Source: Rhodospirillaceae bacterium
GTDB lineage: Bacteria; Pseudomonadota; Alphaproteobacteria; Thalassobaculales; Thalassobaculaceae
Direction: 5' to 3'
Length of the DNA stretch: 64,000 bases
Assembly: GCA_018401495.1 (NCBI GenBank)
Contig: JAGYJX010000012.1
Location: forward strand, 1 to 64,000
Numbering within the stretch: position 1 is the first letter of the stretch; each line of letters begins with the position of its first letter. The notes under the pieces were generated by a model. The model was not told the origin of the DNA, did not search any database, and was given only the letters and a program-made list of their open reading frames with translations. The position numbers were made by a program, and so were the translations under genes. This document shows positions 28,989 through 38,618 of this stretch, one piece after another.

Positions 28989-31900
28989 ATGAACCACCGG
29001 CAAGAGGGGCGGCGGTTGGTCGTTGCGTCTAACGCTCGGGAACTTCTGTTCGTCGATTCGGCGGTTGAGAACGCGCCCCTGCTGCTGAACGGTCTTCGCT
29101 CGGGAGTCGAGTGCGTCCGGCTGCCCGCGGGCGACGACCCGATCGCCACCATGGCCGTGCACCTGGCGGGGCGCCGGGGCGTCGAGGCTGTTCACATACT
29201 GTCCCATGGCGTTCCCGGCGCGTTGATGATGTCGGGGCGACGGATCGACGCGAGTGCCCTGGCGGCGCGCCCGGCCCTCACCGCGGCGATCCGGAACGCG
29301 CTGTCCGAGGATGCAGAGATCGTGCTGTACGGCTGCTCCGTGGCGCAGGGCCGAGAGGGCGCCGCGTTCGTCGACGCCCTGTCGACCCACCTCGAGCGCC
29401 CGGTAGCCGCCGCCGCCAGCCTGGTGGGCGCAACGCATCTCGGCGGCGGCTGGGACATTCCGGCCCGCAGCGCCCTGGCGTTCGACGCCGCGGCGCGCGA
29501 CGCCTATCCGGCAACCCTGGCGGTGGCGACGTTCGGCATCGTCACCACCATCAACACCGTCAACACCCTGACGACGACCGAAACCGGCGTGACGATCGAC
29601 GTCGTCCGCAGCGACGCGACCCCCATGGCCGGCGTCAGCTCGGGGTTTCTCGACCCGGGCGTGATCGCCAACACCGTGACCTACACGCTGACCTTCGGCA
29701 GCGCGGTCAACATTACCCAGTTCCAGATCGGCGAGTTCACCAACAACACCGCCAACGGCAACTACGTCTTCACGCCGAACACCGGCTCGGCCATCACCCT
29801 CGCCGACGATTCCGGCAGCATCTCCGGCGCGATCGCCACACTGACCCCCGTCGACTGGAACGGAGTCACGTCCTTCACGGTGTCGTTCTCCGGCACGAAC
29901 ACCTGGCGCATCGGCCTCGACAACATCCGCTTCACCTCGGCGGTCACGACAGCCGCCAGCACCAACGCCGGCGGCTTCAACACCACCGACGGCACCAACC
30001 TGACGCCGGGCCTCACCTTCGTCGGCAACGACGAGACCCTGACCATCACCGACGCCAGCCACATCACCAGCACCTCGGTGGCGAACGGCGGCGCCGGCAC
30101 CGACACCATCGTGCTGGCGACCGGCAGCGACCTGTCGACCGCCGGCTTCACGCTGTCGAACTTCGAGACCGTGACCCTGGCGGCCAACGCCAGCGTCACC
30201 ATGACCGAGGCGCAGCACGACGCGTTCACGACCATCAACGGCAACACCGGCACCGAGCAGATCACGCTCGCCAGCGCGAACGGCGACGGCAACGTCACCG
30301 GCGACGCCGACATCGAGACCTATGCGCTCGGCGTGACCGGGTTCAACTTCACCCTCGGAGCCGCCACCCAGAACGTCACCGGCAGCGGCGGCGCCGACAC
30401 GGTGACCGTCGGCACGCTGACCCCGACCGGAACGCTGAACGGCGCGGGCGGCACCGACACCCTGTCGCTCGGCAACGGCGCCAACATCGCCGGCGCCACG
30501 GTCTCCAACTTCGAGAACCTGAGCCTCGCCAGCGGCGGCACGGTCACCATCGGCGCCAGCCAGCTGTCGCAGTTCAGCGGCACCATCACCGCCGCCGGCT
30601 CCGAGACGGTCAACGTCACCGGCGACGGCGCCTTCACGACGCTGACCAACGTCGAGACCCACTCGGTCGCCGACGACACCACCAACGCCCGCACGATCAC
30701 CGTCGGCCAGGCCGGCGCCGGCGTAACCGCCACCTCGGCGACCGACGCGGTCACCTTCGATCTCGGCACCCTGACCTACACCGGCACGATCACCGGCGAG
30801 GGCACGGTCAACGACACCCTGTCGCTCGGCAACGGCGCCAACATTTCCGGCGGAACCATCACCGGGGTCGAGAATCTCACGCTGGCCTCCGGCGCCTCGG
30901 TCACGCTGACGACGGCGCAGTTGAACGCCTTCACCGGAACCATCACCGCCACCGGCACCCAGACCGCAACCCTGGCGACGACCGGCTCGGTCACCGGCGC
31001 CGACCTCAGCGCCATCGAGACCATCGCCACGGCAGCCGACGCGGGCGCCCAGACGATCACGCTGACGGCCGCCCAGGCGGCCGGGAAGACGCTCACCGCC
31101 GGCGATGCCGGCCAGGACGGCTTCACCGTGACCGGCAGCGCCGGCGGCCAGACCGTCACCGGCAGCGCCGGCGCCGACACGATCGACGGCGGCGCCGGCG
31201 ACGACACGCTCTCCGGCGGCGGCGGCAACGACGTCGTGAGCGGCGGCGACGGCTTCGACGTGCTGGCCGGCGGCGCCGGGAACGACACGTTCACGGGTAG
31301 CGCGGACGACTTCAACGGCGACACCATTTCGGACTTCGGCGTCGGCGACAGCATCATCGTCACCGGCGCCGACCTGTCGGCGCTGAACGGGACGACGGCC
31401 GCCGGCACCATCGCCATCAGCGGCAGCGTTGCGACCACGCTGACCGGCATCACCTCGGCCAGCGGGACCTACAGCGCCATTCTCGCCGGCGGCAACACCA
31501 CCATCACCCTGGTCGCTCCGGTGGTGGTCGTGGACAACGGCGGTGGCAGCGACGGAGGCGGCGGCGGTGACGGAGGCACCATCATCGTCACCCCGACGAC
31601 CCCGTCGATCACTCCGACCAACACCTCGCAGTCGATCAGCAACACCGGCTCGTCGCCCGGCAGCGCCGCGATCGTGCAGAATTCCGGCAACAACAGCAAT
31701 GTCGTGACCGCCACGCTGCCGGCTTCGGTCAGCCTCACCTCCGAGGGCCCTTCGGTCGCGCCCTCGGGATCCCAGGCTTCCAGCACCCTGATCACCGCGA
31801 TCGAGTCACGTGGGAGCAGCGGTGAAGTCGGCCTGGTCTCGAACGCCGAGACCTTCCTCACCCAGTTGGGCGCCACCACGGCGCTCGACATACGCACGAT

Positions 31901-32821
31901 CGTGCCGACCCAGTCGGGCGGTGTGACCACCGGCGATCCGATCGTCATCGCCGGCACCGCGGGGAGCGGCCAGTCCGAGGCCTTCGTGATCGACATGCGG
32001 TCGATAACCGGCAAGACGCTGCAACTCGACAACATCGAGTTCGCGTCGATCGTCGGCACGGCCACGGTCAACGGCGGCGCCGGCAACAACTTCGTGACCG
32101 GCGACGACGCCAACCAGTTCATCTCGCTCGGCGTCGGCGACGACACGTTGTTCGGCGGCGGCGGCAACGACACCATCGCGTCCGGCGCCGGGGTCGACCA
32201 CCTGTACGGCGAGTCCGGCAACGACACGATCGCCGGTGGAACCGATTCCGACTTCCTGTTCGGCGGCCAGGACCAGGACGTCCTCTACGGTAACCAGGCC
32301 GCGGACGTCATCTACGGCAACCAGGGTTCGACACCCTGTTCGGCGGCCAGGACAACGACACGCTGTACGGCGGCCAGCACGAGGACGTCGCCTACGGCAA
32401 TCTCGGCGATGACGCGGTCTATGGAAATCTCGGCCAGGACACGCTGTACGGAGGCCAGGGCAACGACACGCTGTACGGCGGCAAGGGCAACGACACCCTG
32501 TTCGGCGGCGAAGGCGACGACACGCTCCTGGGCGGCGTCGGCGACGACCTGCTCATCGGCGGCAATGGCGCCGATCTGGTGGTCATCCAGGACGGCGGCG
32601 GCGCCGACACCATCTCCGGCTTCACGGGCGCGGCGGGCGATAGCGTGCAGATCTCGGCCAACCTCAACGGCACCTCGATCGATACCTTCGCGGAACTGCA
32701 GGCGGTCACCGCCAACGACGCCGACGGCAACGCCGTCATCGCCCTCGGCTCCGGCCACACGGTGACGCTGATGGGCGTCAACACCAGCGAGCTGCAGTCC
32801 GGCTGGTTCAGCTTCGTATGA
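28989..32821 (+). CDS. DUF4347/RTX repeat secreted protein (one frameshift)
   Basis: About 1277 residues, Gly/Thr/Asp-rich. Residues 8-160 form a DUF4347 domain (LLFVDSAVENAPLLL, HILSHGVPGALMMSG, IVLYGCSVAQG). The middle is a series of beta-rich repeats sharing DTLSLGNGANI. Two RTX blocks of Ca2+-binding nonapeptides follow: about residues 725-775 (GGAGDDTLSGGGGNDVV) and 1047-1195 (DDTLFGGGGNDTI, GNDTLYGGKGNDTLFGG). A Ser/Asn/Thr linker lies between. There is no signal peptide, as expected for type I secretion. The frame breaks near 32331 inside the second RTX block (one base missing); downstream the repeats continue to the end at SGWFSFV. No secretion ATPase is in the window. Confidence 0.88.
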
Positions 32822-32866
32822 GGAGCACAGCCACGGGGACCTGGCGGTAACGGCCGGAGGAGCGGC

Positions 32867-33952
32867 TCAATCGACGGCGTACCGCCCGACCGCGTCGGGA
32901 TCGAATCGGAAGCCGAGGCCGGGGCGGTCGGGGATCAGCAGCTCGCCGTCGACCATCTCGACCGGCTCCTGGAAGATCGGCGCGAACCACGGCATGTGCT
33001 CGGCGTAGCTGACGTTCGACAGCGCGCCGCACAGCTGCAGGCAGTGCTCGGTGAACAGATGCGGGCTGACCGGCACGTCGTGGGCGGCCGCCATGTGCGC
33101 GACCCGGACCCATTCGGTGATGCCGCCGACCCGCTCCAGATCCGGCATCAGCACGTCGGCCGATTTGCGCTCCAGCATGTCGCGGAAGCCGTAGCGGCCG
33201 TACTCGGTCTCGCCGCTGGCGATCGGGGTGTCGATTTCGGCGGCCACCCGGGCCGAGCCCTCCAGGTCGTAGGCCTGCACCGGCTCCTCGAACCACACCA
33301 GGTCGAACGCCTCCAGCCGGCGGCCGAGCCGGATGGCGTGCGGCACCGTCAGGCCCTGGTTGGCGTCGGCCATCAGGCCGATCGTCGGGCCGATGGCGGC
33401 GCGCACCGCCGCCACCCGCTCGATATCCTCGCCGATATCCGGCTTGCCGATCCGCATCTTGACCGCCCGGAAGCCCTGGGCGACGAAGTCCTTCGCCTGG
33501 GCCTCCAGCTCGGCGATGGTCATCGACGCCCACAGCCCGCCCGACGCGTAGGTCGGCACCCGGTCGCGGCGCCGCCCGAGCAGGCGGGACACCGAGGCGC
33601 CCAGCGACTGGCCGAGGATGTCCCAGCAGGCCCAGTCGATCGCGGCGATCCCGAACAGCGGCACGCCCTTGTGGCCGAGGAAGTTGATCTCACTCCACAT
33701 CTCGTCGAAGCGGGCGGTGGTGTCGCGCGGGTCGCTGCCGACCGCGCGCTCGCCCAGCATCCGGACCATCGCCTCCAGCACCGGCACCCGGTGCCGGCCG
33801 ATCGCCCAGAGGTAGCTCTCGCCGGTGATGCCCTCGTCGGTGTCGAGCCAGACCAGCAGGCCGGACACGCCGTCGATCCGGTGGATCGAGGTGCCGATCG
33901 GCCGCTCGAAGGGGATGTGGATGCGCCGGGTGCGCAGGCCGGTGATCTTCAT
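32867..33952 (-). CDS. Enolase-superfamily (mandelate racemase-like) dehydratase or racemase
   Basis: 361 residues. The N-terminal capping domain (residues 1-125) precedes a beta-alpha barrel with the base motif AVKMRIGK, metal ligands in LMADANQG, WFEEP and ASGETEYG, and the second base in VSPHLFTEH. This pattern suits the mandelate racemase/galactarate dehydratase group acting on hydroxy-acid sugars. ATG 33952 starts at MKITGLRTRRI; an upstream extension is Arg-rich and unsupported. Substrate not predictable by eye. Confidence 0.85.
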   Translation of the reverse strand: MKITGLRTRRIHIPFERPIGTSIHRIDGVSGLLVWLDTDEGITGESYLWAIGRHRVPVLEAMVRMLGERAVGSDPRDTTARFDEMWSEINFLGHKGVPLFGIAAIDWACWDILGQSLGASVSRLLGRRRDRVPTYASGGLWASMTIAELEAQAKDFVAQGFRAVKMRIGKPDIGEDIERVAAVRAAIGPTIGLMADANQGLTVPHAIRLGRRLEAFDLVWFEEPVQAYDLEGSARVAAEIDTPIASGETEYGRYGFRDMLERKSADVLMPDLERVGGITEWVRVAHMAAAHDVPVSPHLFTEHCLQLCGALSNVSYAEHMPWFAPIFQEPVEMVDGELLIPDRPGLGFRFDPDAVGRYAVD

Positions 33953-34024
33953 GGGGCGGCTCCGTTCGGCGGTGGCGGAATGGCGCCTCATGGGATCACG
34001 CGCGCAGCCTCCAGGCCAGCCGGT

Positions 34025-35050
34025 TCAGCAAGCGGTCAGTCGCTCGGCGGCAGCCGGGGATCGCATAAGGGAGCGTTCGAGGCGTTCACGCCAGTTCGGC
34101 CCGCGCGAGAGGGCATCCGCGTAGGCTTCCCGCAGATCGTCGGGACGGTCCTCGGCGAGGATCGCGATCAGGAGTTCGGCCTGCGCGCGGTCCTTTCGCG
34201 CCTTCAGGCTTGCGGGTCCGTCGGCTCGACGGTCGGCGACGATCAGCTTGTGGATGGCGAAGCGTTCCGGACGCGGCACCTGAATGAGAATGCCGTCGCG
34301 GTAGACCGCGGCTGCCTGGATCGGCTCGGCGATCGCGTAGTTCAGGTAGTGTAGCGACTGGGCGCTGACGCCGAGGGCGGCGAGCTTGCGCAGCCCCTCC
34401 TCGGCGTCGAAGGATGGCGTCAGGAACTCCACGAGCGTCTGGCTGGAACTCTGGCGCCAGCGCCAGACCCGGCCGGCGTCGAGGCTCGGGACCGGGTCGA
34501 AGGCGAAGTCGGCGAGAAGCGTGTCGATCGAGGGGAGAACCGTCTCGCCGAGCGCCAGCGACAGCTTCTCGAAACTGGCGATGTCGATGTCGTTGGTCAT
34601 CGCCAGCTGATCGAGGCTCAACCGCAGTCCGAGCTCTCCCTTGTAGACGCGGAACGCGGTCGTGCCGACGAGCACGCCGCCGAGACGGAAGACGCCGGAA
34701 CGCGCCAGCGCGACCAGCAGGCTTCCGGTCGCGCCGTCCATGCCGACAAGCCGCTCGCTGCGCAACAACCGGACCAGCCGCGTGCGCTCGCTTCGACGGT
34801 TCTCCCGGTCGTTCTTCAGCCGCTCGTGGGTTTCGATCCGCTGCCTCAGCTCGTGCGAATCCTCGCCGAGGTTGCGTTCCTTGGTCTCGGTGCCGATTCG
34901 AAATCGGTCATACCAGTAGGTTCGACTGCCGCGTACCCGCGGGGTCGGAGCACCCTGGATCCGTGATGCCGCCTCATCGAGCAACAAGGAGACGAGATCG
35001 TGGTAGGCGGCGACGGCAACCGGCGAGTGGCGCTTGAAGGCCTGGGTCAT
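34025..35050 (-). CDS. GSU2403-type nucleotidyltransferase-fold protein
   Basis: 341 residues. An N-terminal helical, charged region (about 1-110) precedes a nucleotidyltransferase fold with LVGTTAFRVYKGELGLR and the metal motif NDIDIAS (Asp154 and Asp156). This matches the NTP_transf_8/GSU2403 family, related to AbiEii/MenT-type enzymes found in toxin-antitoxin and abortive-infection settings. The start ATG has AAGGGG upstream, directly after a strong dyad. No separate antitoxin gene is adjacent. Base composition is slightly less GC-rich than in the neighbours, fitting an accessory gene. Confidence 0.78.
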   Translation of the reverse strand: MTQAFKRHSPVAVAAYHDLVSLLLDEAASRIQGAPTPRVRGSRTYWYDRFRIGTETKERNLGEDSHELRQRIETHERLKNDRENRRSERTRLVRLLRSERLVGMDGATGSLLVALARSGVFRLGGVLVGTTAFRVYKGELGLRLSLDQLAMTNDIDIASFEKLSLALGETVLPSIDTLLADFAFDPVPSLDAGRVWRWRQSSSQTLVEFLTPSFDAEEGLRKLAALGVSAQSLHYLNYAIAEPIQAAAVYRDGILIQVPRPERFAIHKLIVADRRADGPASLKARKDRAQAELLIAILAEDRPDDLREAYADALSRGPNWRERLERSLMRSPAAAERLTAC

Positions 35051-35060
35051 GTCACGCCCC

Positions 35061-35136
35061 TTGCCACGCTAAAATATTGGAGCGTGGCAAGGGGCGCAAG
35101 CCTGGTTTGCCACGCATCACGATTTTTGCGTGGCAA
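35061..35136. promoter_or_regulatory. Two tandem TTGCCACGC dyads over a promoter
   Basis: Dyad 1 has arms TTGCCACGCT (35061-35070) and AGCGTGGCAA (35081-35090). Dyad 2 has TTGCCACGC (35107-35115) and GCGTGGCAA (35128-35136). On the minus strand a plausible promoter is TTGCGC (35099 to 35094), 17-base spacer, TATTTT (35076 to 35071), so dyad 1 covers the spacer and -10 box. This is the layout of a repressor operator for the nucleotidyltransferase gene. Confidence 0.7.
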
Positions 35137-35264
35137 TGTGCGGCGGATGAGAGACCGGCAACGACCCCTCACCATCCACTGCAGTCCGTCGGCTCGAATC
35201 CAACGACCCGCGTCACGTCGTCAAAAGTCGAGCGGCCGCTACGCCAAGAACGCTCGCCATCGCC

Positions 35265-36275
35265 TCACGAGACGAACACCTCCCGGCGGTGAAAGTCCAT
35301 GTAGGCGCGCTGCTCCGGCCGAAAGCCGGTCGCCACGTACGGCGCCTGCGCCTCCGACAGACCCCACGCCTCCGGCGCCACCGCACCCAGCCCGAGTCGT
35401 TGCAGGTCGCGCCAGTTAAACCGATCCGAGACCTCGGGTCGTCCGTCGTCGTGGAAGGTGACGAAGCCGCGATCGAACAGCAGGTCGGCGTCGGGGGTGA
35501 GCATCAGTCCGTTCGCGCCGTCCAGTCGCTCGGCCGCCGTCTCGCACAGCCGCCAGGGCTTGATGTGGCTGGCGATCAGCAGGGCCGGGTTGGTGATCCC
35601 GGTCAGCCGGCAGGCGCGCTCGACCGCGTGGACGTTGTCGCGAAACTGGCCCTGGCCACGCCGGGCCTGGATCACCGACTTGCGCACCGTGTCATCGAGC
35701 GTGCGGTCGGCAGCCACCCGCCTCTCGACCGCGTCGTCCATCTCCTCCATGACCACGCGGTAGGACAGGCTGTTGGCGCCGCCGCGCGACAGGGTGTCGG
35801 CGTTGTAGGCGGCCGATCCGACGGCGGCGCCCGCGCCGATGATGACGTCGAAGACCGCTTGAGGAATTTCCGCCAGATAGGCGCCCTGCCGGCCGTAGCC
35901 GGTGGTCGGGCTGATCGGGGAATACTTGTCCGGCAGCAGCGGGCCGAGGGCGGCGACCAGGTCGCGGGGCCGAACCGGGTTGGCGAGGGAAACCCAGTAC
36001 ACCGGAAGCAGCCACCCGACGGCGCTCCAGTAGCCGCCGGTGGTGCCGAACTCCTCCGGCTTCGGCGCGGTGAAGGCGAAGTCGGCGACCCGGCCAACGT
36101 GACGGATCAGTCCGTCCGCGAAGGAGAGCACCAGGTCACCCGGCGCGGCCGCGCGCATGTTCTCATAGAAGATGTTCCGGGCGCCGTTCGCGTTGCGCTT
36201 CGGCGACCACAGGTAGGTGCCGTCAATCTCCTGACGGAAGGTCTGCTTGTGATTGACCCACCAGAAGCGCGGCAT
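35265..36275 (-). CDS. HNH endonuclease with EVE-like N-terminal domain
   Basis: 336 residues. Residues 1-130 look like an EVE/PUA-type modified-base reader (MPRFWWVNHKQTFRQEI, YLWSPKR, ENMRAAAPGDLVLSFADG). Residues about 200-325 form an HNH nuclease of the HNH_2 type (LIASHIKPWRL at about 234, DGANGLMLTPDADLLFDRG). This architecture occurs in modification-dependent restriction enzymes that cut DNA carrying modified bases. It follows the nucleotidyltransferase gene in orientation, 215 bases upstream of it. Catalytic His and Asn residues are present, so it appears active. Confidence 0.82.
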   Translation of the reverse strand: MPRFWWVNHKQTFRQEIDGTYLWSPKRNANGARNIFYENMRAAAPGDLVLSFADGLIRHVGRVADFAFTAPKPEEFGTTGGYWSAVGWLLPVYWVSLANPVRPRDLVAALGPLLPDKYSPISPTTGYGRQGAYLAEIPQAVFDVIIGAGAAVGSAAYNADTLSRGGANSLSYRVVMEEMDDAVERRVAADRTLDDTVRKSVIQARRGQGQFRDNVHAVERACRLTGITNPALLIASHIKPWRLCETAAERLDGANGLMLTPDADLLFDRGFVTFHDDGRPEVSDRFNWRDLQRLGLGAVAPEAWGLSEAQAPYVATGFRPEQRAYMDFHRREVFVS

Positions 36276-36321
36276 CGGGCGAGGTTAGCAAATCACGCTC
36301 CTGTTTCCCTTGATCCATCCG

Positions 36322-37038
36322 CTACACCGGCTGCACCGCCGGCAGCACCATGATCCGCGGCACCAGCACGTGCGCCGGCTGTTCGAGCGCGAACACCACG
36401 GCGCGGGCGACGTCCTCCGGCAGCAGCGGCTGCGGGATGTTCTGCACCACCTCGGGGCGGACCGCATGGTCGCGGTGCAGGTCGGTGCGGACCAGGCCCG
36501 GCTCGACCACCGAGACCTTGACGCCGCTGCCGGCCAGCTCGATCCGCAGCGCCTCGCACAGCGCCTCGACGGCGTACTTGGTGGCGGCGTAGCCGCCGGC
36601 GTTCGGCCGCACCTTGGTGCCGAACACCGAGCCGGTCATCAGCAGGTGGCCGCCGCCCTCGGCCTTGAAGTGCCGGACGGCGGTGTAGGCGAAGCGGAAG
36701 GCGGCGTCGATGTTCACCCGGATCATCTCCGACAGCGCGTCGAGGTCGATCGCGTCCACAGGCCCCGAATGGATCAGGCCGGCGTTGGCGAAGGCGATGT
36801 CGACTCGGCCGAAGCGCTCCAGCGCCAGCGCGATCAGCCGCCCCGGGGTGTCCTTGTCGCAGACGTCGCCGGCCAGCACCTCGCAGCCCGGCAGCCGGGC
36901 GGCGTGCGCCTCCAGGATCTCCTGGCGCCGGCCGTGCAGCACCAGCCGCACGCCCTGCGCCGACAGCGCCTCGGCGGTGGCGAGGCCGATGCCGCTGGTC
37001 CCGCCGGTGATGATCGCCACCTTGCCCATCAGCGTCAT
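36322..37038 (-). CDS. SDR-family oxidoreductase
   Basis: 238 residues. A Rossmann NAD(P) motif TGGTSGIG is near the N-terminus, with NAG in IAFANAGLI and the catalytic Ser, Tyr and Lys in TGSVFG and YAATKYAVE. The length is normal for a classical SDR. It starts 5 bases after the M20 peptidase stop, so the two are one operon. Substrate unknown. Confidence 0.9.
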   Translation of the reverse strand: MTLMGKVAIITGGTSGIGLATAEALSAQGVRLVLHGRRQEILEAHAARLPGCEVLAGDVCDKDTPGRLIALALERFGRVDIAFANAGLIHSGPVDAIDLDALSEMIRVNIDAAFRFAYTAVRHFKAEGGGHLLMTGSVFGTKVRPNAGGYAATKYAVEALCEALRIELAGSGVKVSVVEPGLVRTDLHRDHAVRPEVVQNIPQPLLPEDVARAVVFALEQPAHVLVPRIMVLPAVQPV

Positions 37039-37042
37039 GGCC

Positions 37043-38428
37043 CTATCCCTTCGCCTTGGCGATGCCGGCCATGCGCGCCAGGACGGCGGCGTTGGAGCGG
37101 ATGCCGTTGTGGAAGCACACCAGCTCGAACTTCTCGTTCGGCGAGTGCACCCGGTCGTCGTCGAGCCCGAAGCCGAGCAGGATCGAGTCGATGCCGAGAT
37201 ACCGGCGGATCGAGCCGACCGCCGGAATCGAGCCGCCGGTGCCGATCAGGTAGGCCTCCTTGCCGAACACGTCGGCGAGGCCCTGGCGGGCCGCCGCGAG
37301 GTAGGCCGAGTCGGTCGGCACCCGGATCGCCGGCGCCAGGCCGAGATCGACGAACGAGGCGGTGTAGCCCTCGGGCAGCCGGTCGGTGATGAAGCGTTTC
37401 AGATTGGCGGCGACCGCCGCCGGGTCCTGGTCCGGCACCAGCCGGCACGAGATCTTGGCCATCGCCTCGCGGGCGATCACCGTCTTGGCGCCGGGATCGA
37501 CGTAGCCGCCGAGGATGCCGTTGACGTCGCAGGTCGGCCGCGCCCATTGCCGCTCCAGCGCGCCGAAGTCGCGCTCGCCGCCGCCGACGGTCAGGCCGAC
37601 GCCGCCGAGATACTCGGCCTCGTCGAAGCCGAGCGCCTCCCACTGCGCCTTCTCGTTGGCGCCGACCGGGATGACGTCGTCGTAGAAATGCGGGATCTGC
37701 ACCCGGCCCCGGTCGTCGTGCAGATCGCCGATGATGCGGGCCAGGAGGTTGAGCGGGTTGACCACGACGCCGCCGTACATCCCCGAATGCAGGTCGCGGC
37801 TCGGGCCGCGGATGGTGGCCTCGAGGTAGACCATGCCGCGCAGGCTGTAGGTGATCGCCGGCTGGTCGACGTCCCACATGCCGGTGTCGCAGACCACGCA
37901 GACGTCGGCCTTCAGTTCGCCGGCGTTGGCGGCGATGAACGGGTCGAGCGACGGGCTGCCGGTCTCCTCCTCGCCTTCGAGCAGGACGGTGACCCGGCAC
38001 GGCAGGGTGCCGTGGGTGTCGCGCCAGGCCCGGAACGCCTCGACCCAGGTCATCACCTGGCCCTTGTCGTCGACCGCGCCGCGCGCCACGATCCGCTTGC
38101 CGCGCTCGGCGTCGACCAGCACCGGCTCGAACGGCCCGGTATCCCAGAGCTCCAGCGGATCGGCGGGCTGCACGTCGTAGTGGCCGTAGTACAGCACGTG
38201 CGGGGCGTCGCCGCCCGGCCCCGGGTGATGCGCCACCACCATCGGGTGCCCCGGGGTCGGCCGCACCGACGCCTGGAAGCCGAGGCCGGCCAGCTCGTCC
38301 GCCATCCACCCGGCGGCGCGGGCGACGTGATCCTTGAAGGCCGGGTCGGTCGACACGCTCGGGATGCGCAGCAGGTCGAACAGCCGCTCGACCGAGGCGT
38401 CGAGATTGGCGTCGACGCGCTCCAGCAC
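37043..38428 (-). CDS. M20-family metallopeptidase/dipeptidase
   Basis: 461 residues from GTG 38428. Zinc ligands are in YYGHYDVQP, GAVDDKG, LLEGEEETGSP and near the C-terminus CFHNGIRSN, with a dimerisation lid between (about 190-340). It cleaves dipeptides or N-acyl amino acids. The GTG has no ribosome site, whereas ATG 38453 has GGAG upstream and is one base out of frame; removing one G from CCCCGGTG would join them, so the true start may be 38453. Operon with the SDR gene. Confidence 0.87.
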   Translation of the reverse strand: MLERVDANLDASVERLFDLLRIPSVSTDPAFKDHVARAAGWMADELAGLGFQASVRPTPGHPMVVAHHPGPGGDAPHVLYYGHYDVQPADPLELWDTGPFEPVLVDAERGKRIVARGAVDDKGQVMTWVEAFRAWRDTHGTLPCRVTVLLEGEEETGSPSLDPFIAANAGELKADVCVVCDTGMWDVDQPAITYSLRGMVYLEATIRGPSRDLHSGMYGGVVVNPLNLLARIIGDLHDDRGRVQIPHFYDDVIPVGANEKAQWEALGFDEAEYLGGVGLTVGGGERDFGALERQWARPTCDVNGILGGYVDPGAKTVIAREAMAKISCRLVPDQDPAAVAANLKRFITDRLPEGYTASFVDLGLAPAIRVPTDSAYLAAARQGLADVFGKEAYLIGTGGSIPAVGSIRRYLGIDSILLGFGLDDDRVHSPNEKFELVCFHNGIRSNAAVLARMAGIAKAKG

Positions 38429-38566
38429 CGGGGCGACGGGAGAGATCGGGCATGACGGGCTCCGGGGTTGATCCGGAGGGAGAGTAGCGGCGGCGGCGGG
38501 GGCGTCACCCTCCGCTGACGGCGCGAAAACTCGGCAAATACCATCTGGGTCGCGATCCGAAGCTAG

Positions 38567-38604
38567 TTGACTAGGAAATCATATCGTTGTAGTTTCCTAG
38601 TCAA
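38567..38604. promoter_or_regulatory. Probable MarR operator
   Basis: Perfect 12-base inverted repeat: TTGACTAGGAAA (38567-38578) and TTTCCTAGTCAA (38593-38604), separated by 14 bases. It ends 14 bases before the marR start codon and overlaps the promoter area, as expected for autoregulation. Confidence 0.75.
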
Positions 38605-38618
38605 TCAAAGAGGTGGCC

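Noticed and set aside
28806..30662. Minus-strand open frame of about 600 codons opposite the RTX gene
   Set aside because: It mirrors the repetitive RTX coding sequence; the plus strand has DUF4347 and RTX motifs.
35170..35225. A CTCGAATCC-containing stretch resembling a tRNA T-loop near the accessory pocket, as might mark an attachment site
   Set aside because: No acceptor, D or anticodon stem could be drawn around it, and no matching copy was found near the tRNA-Leu, so it is not supported as a tRNA remnant or att site.
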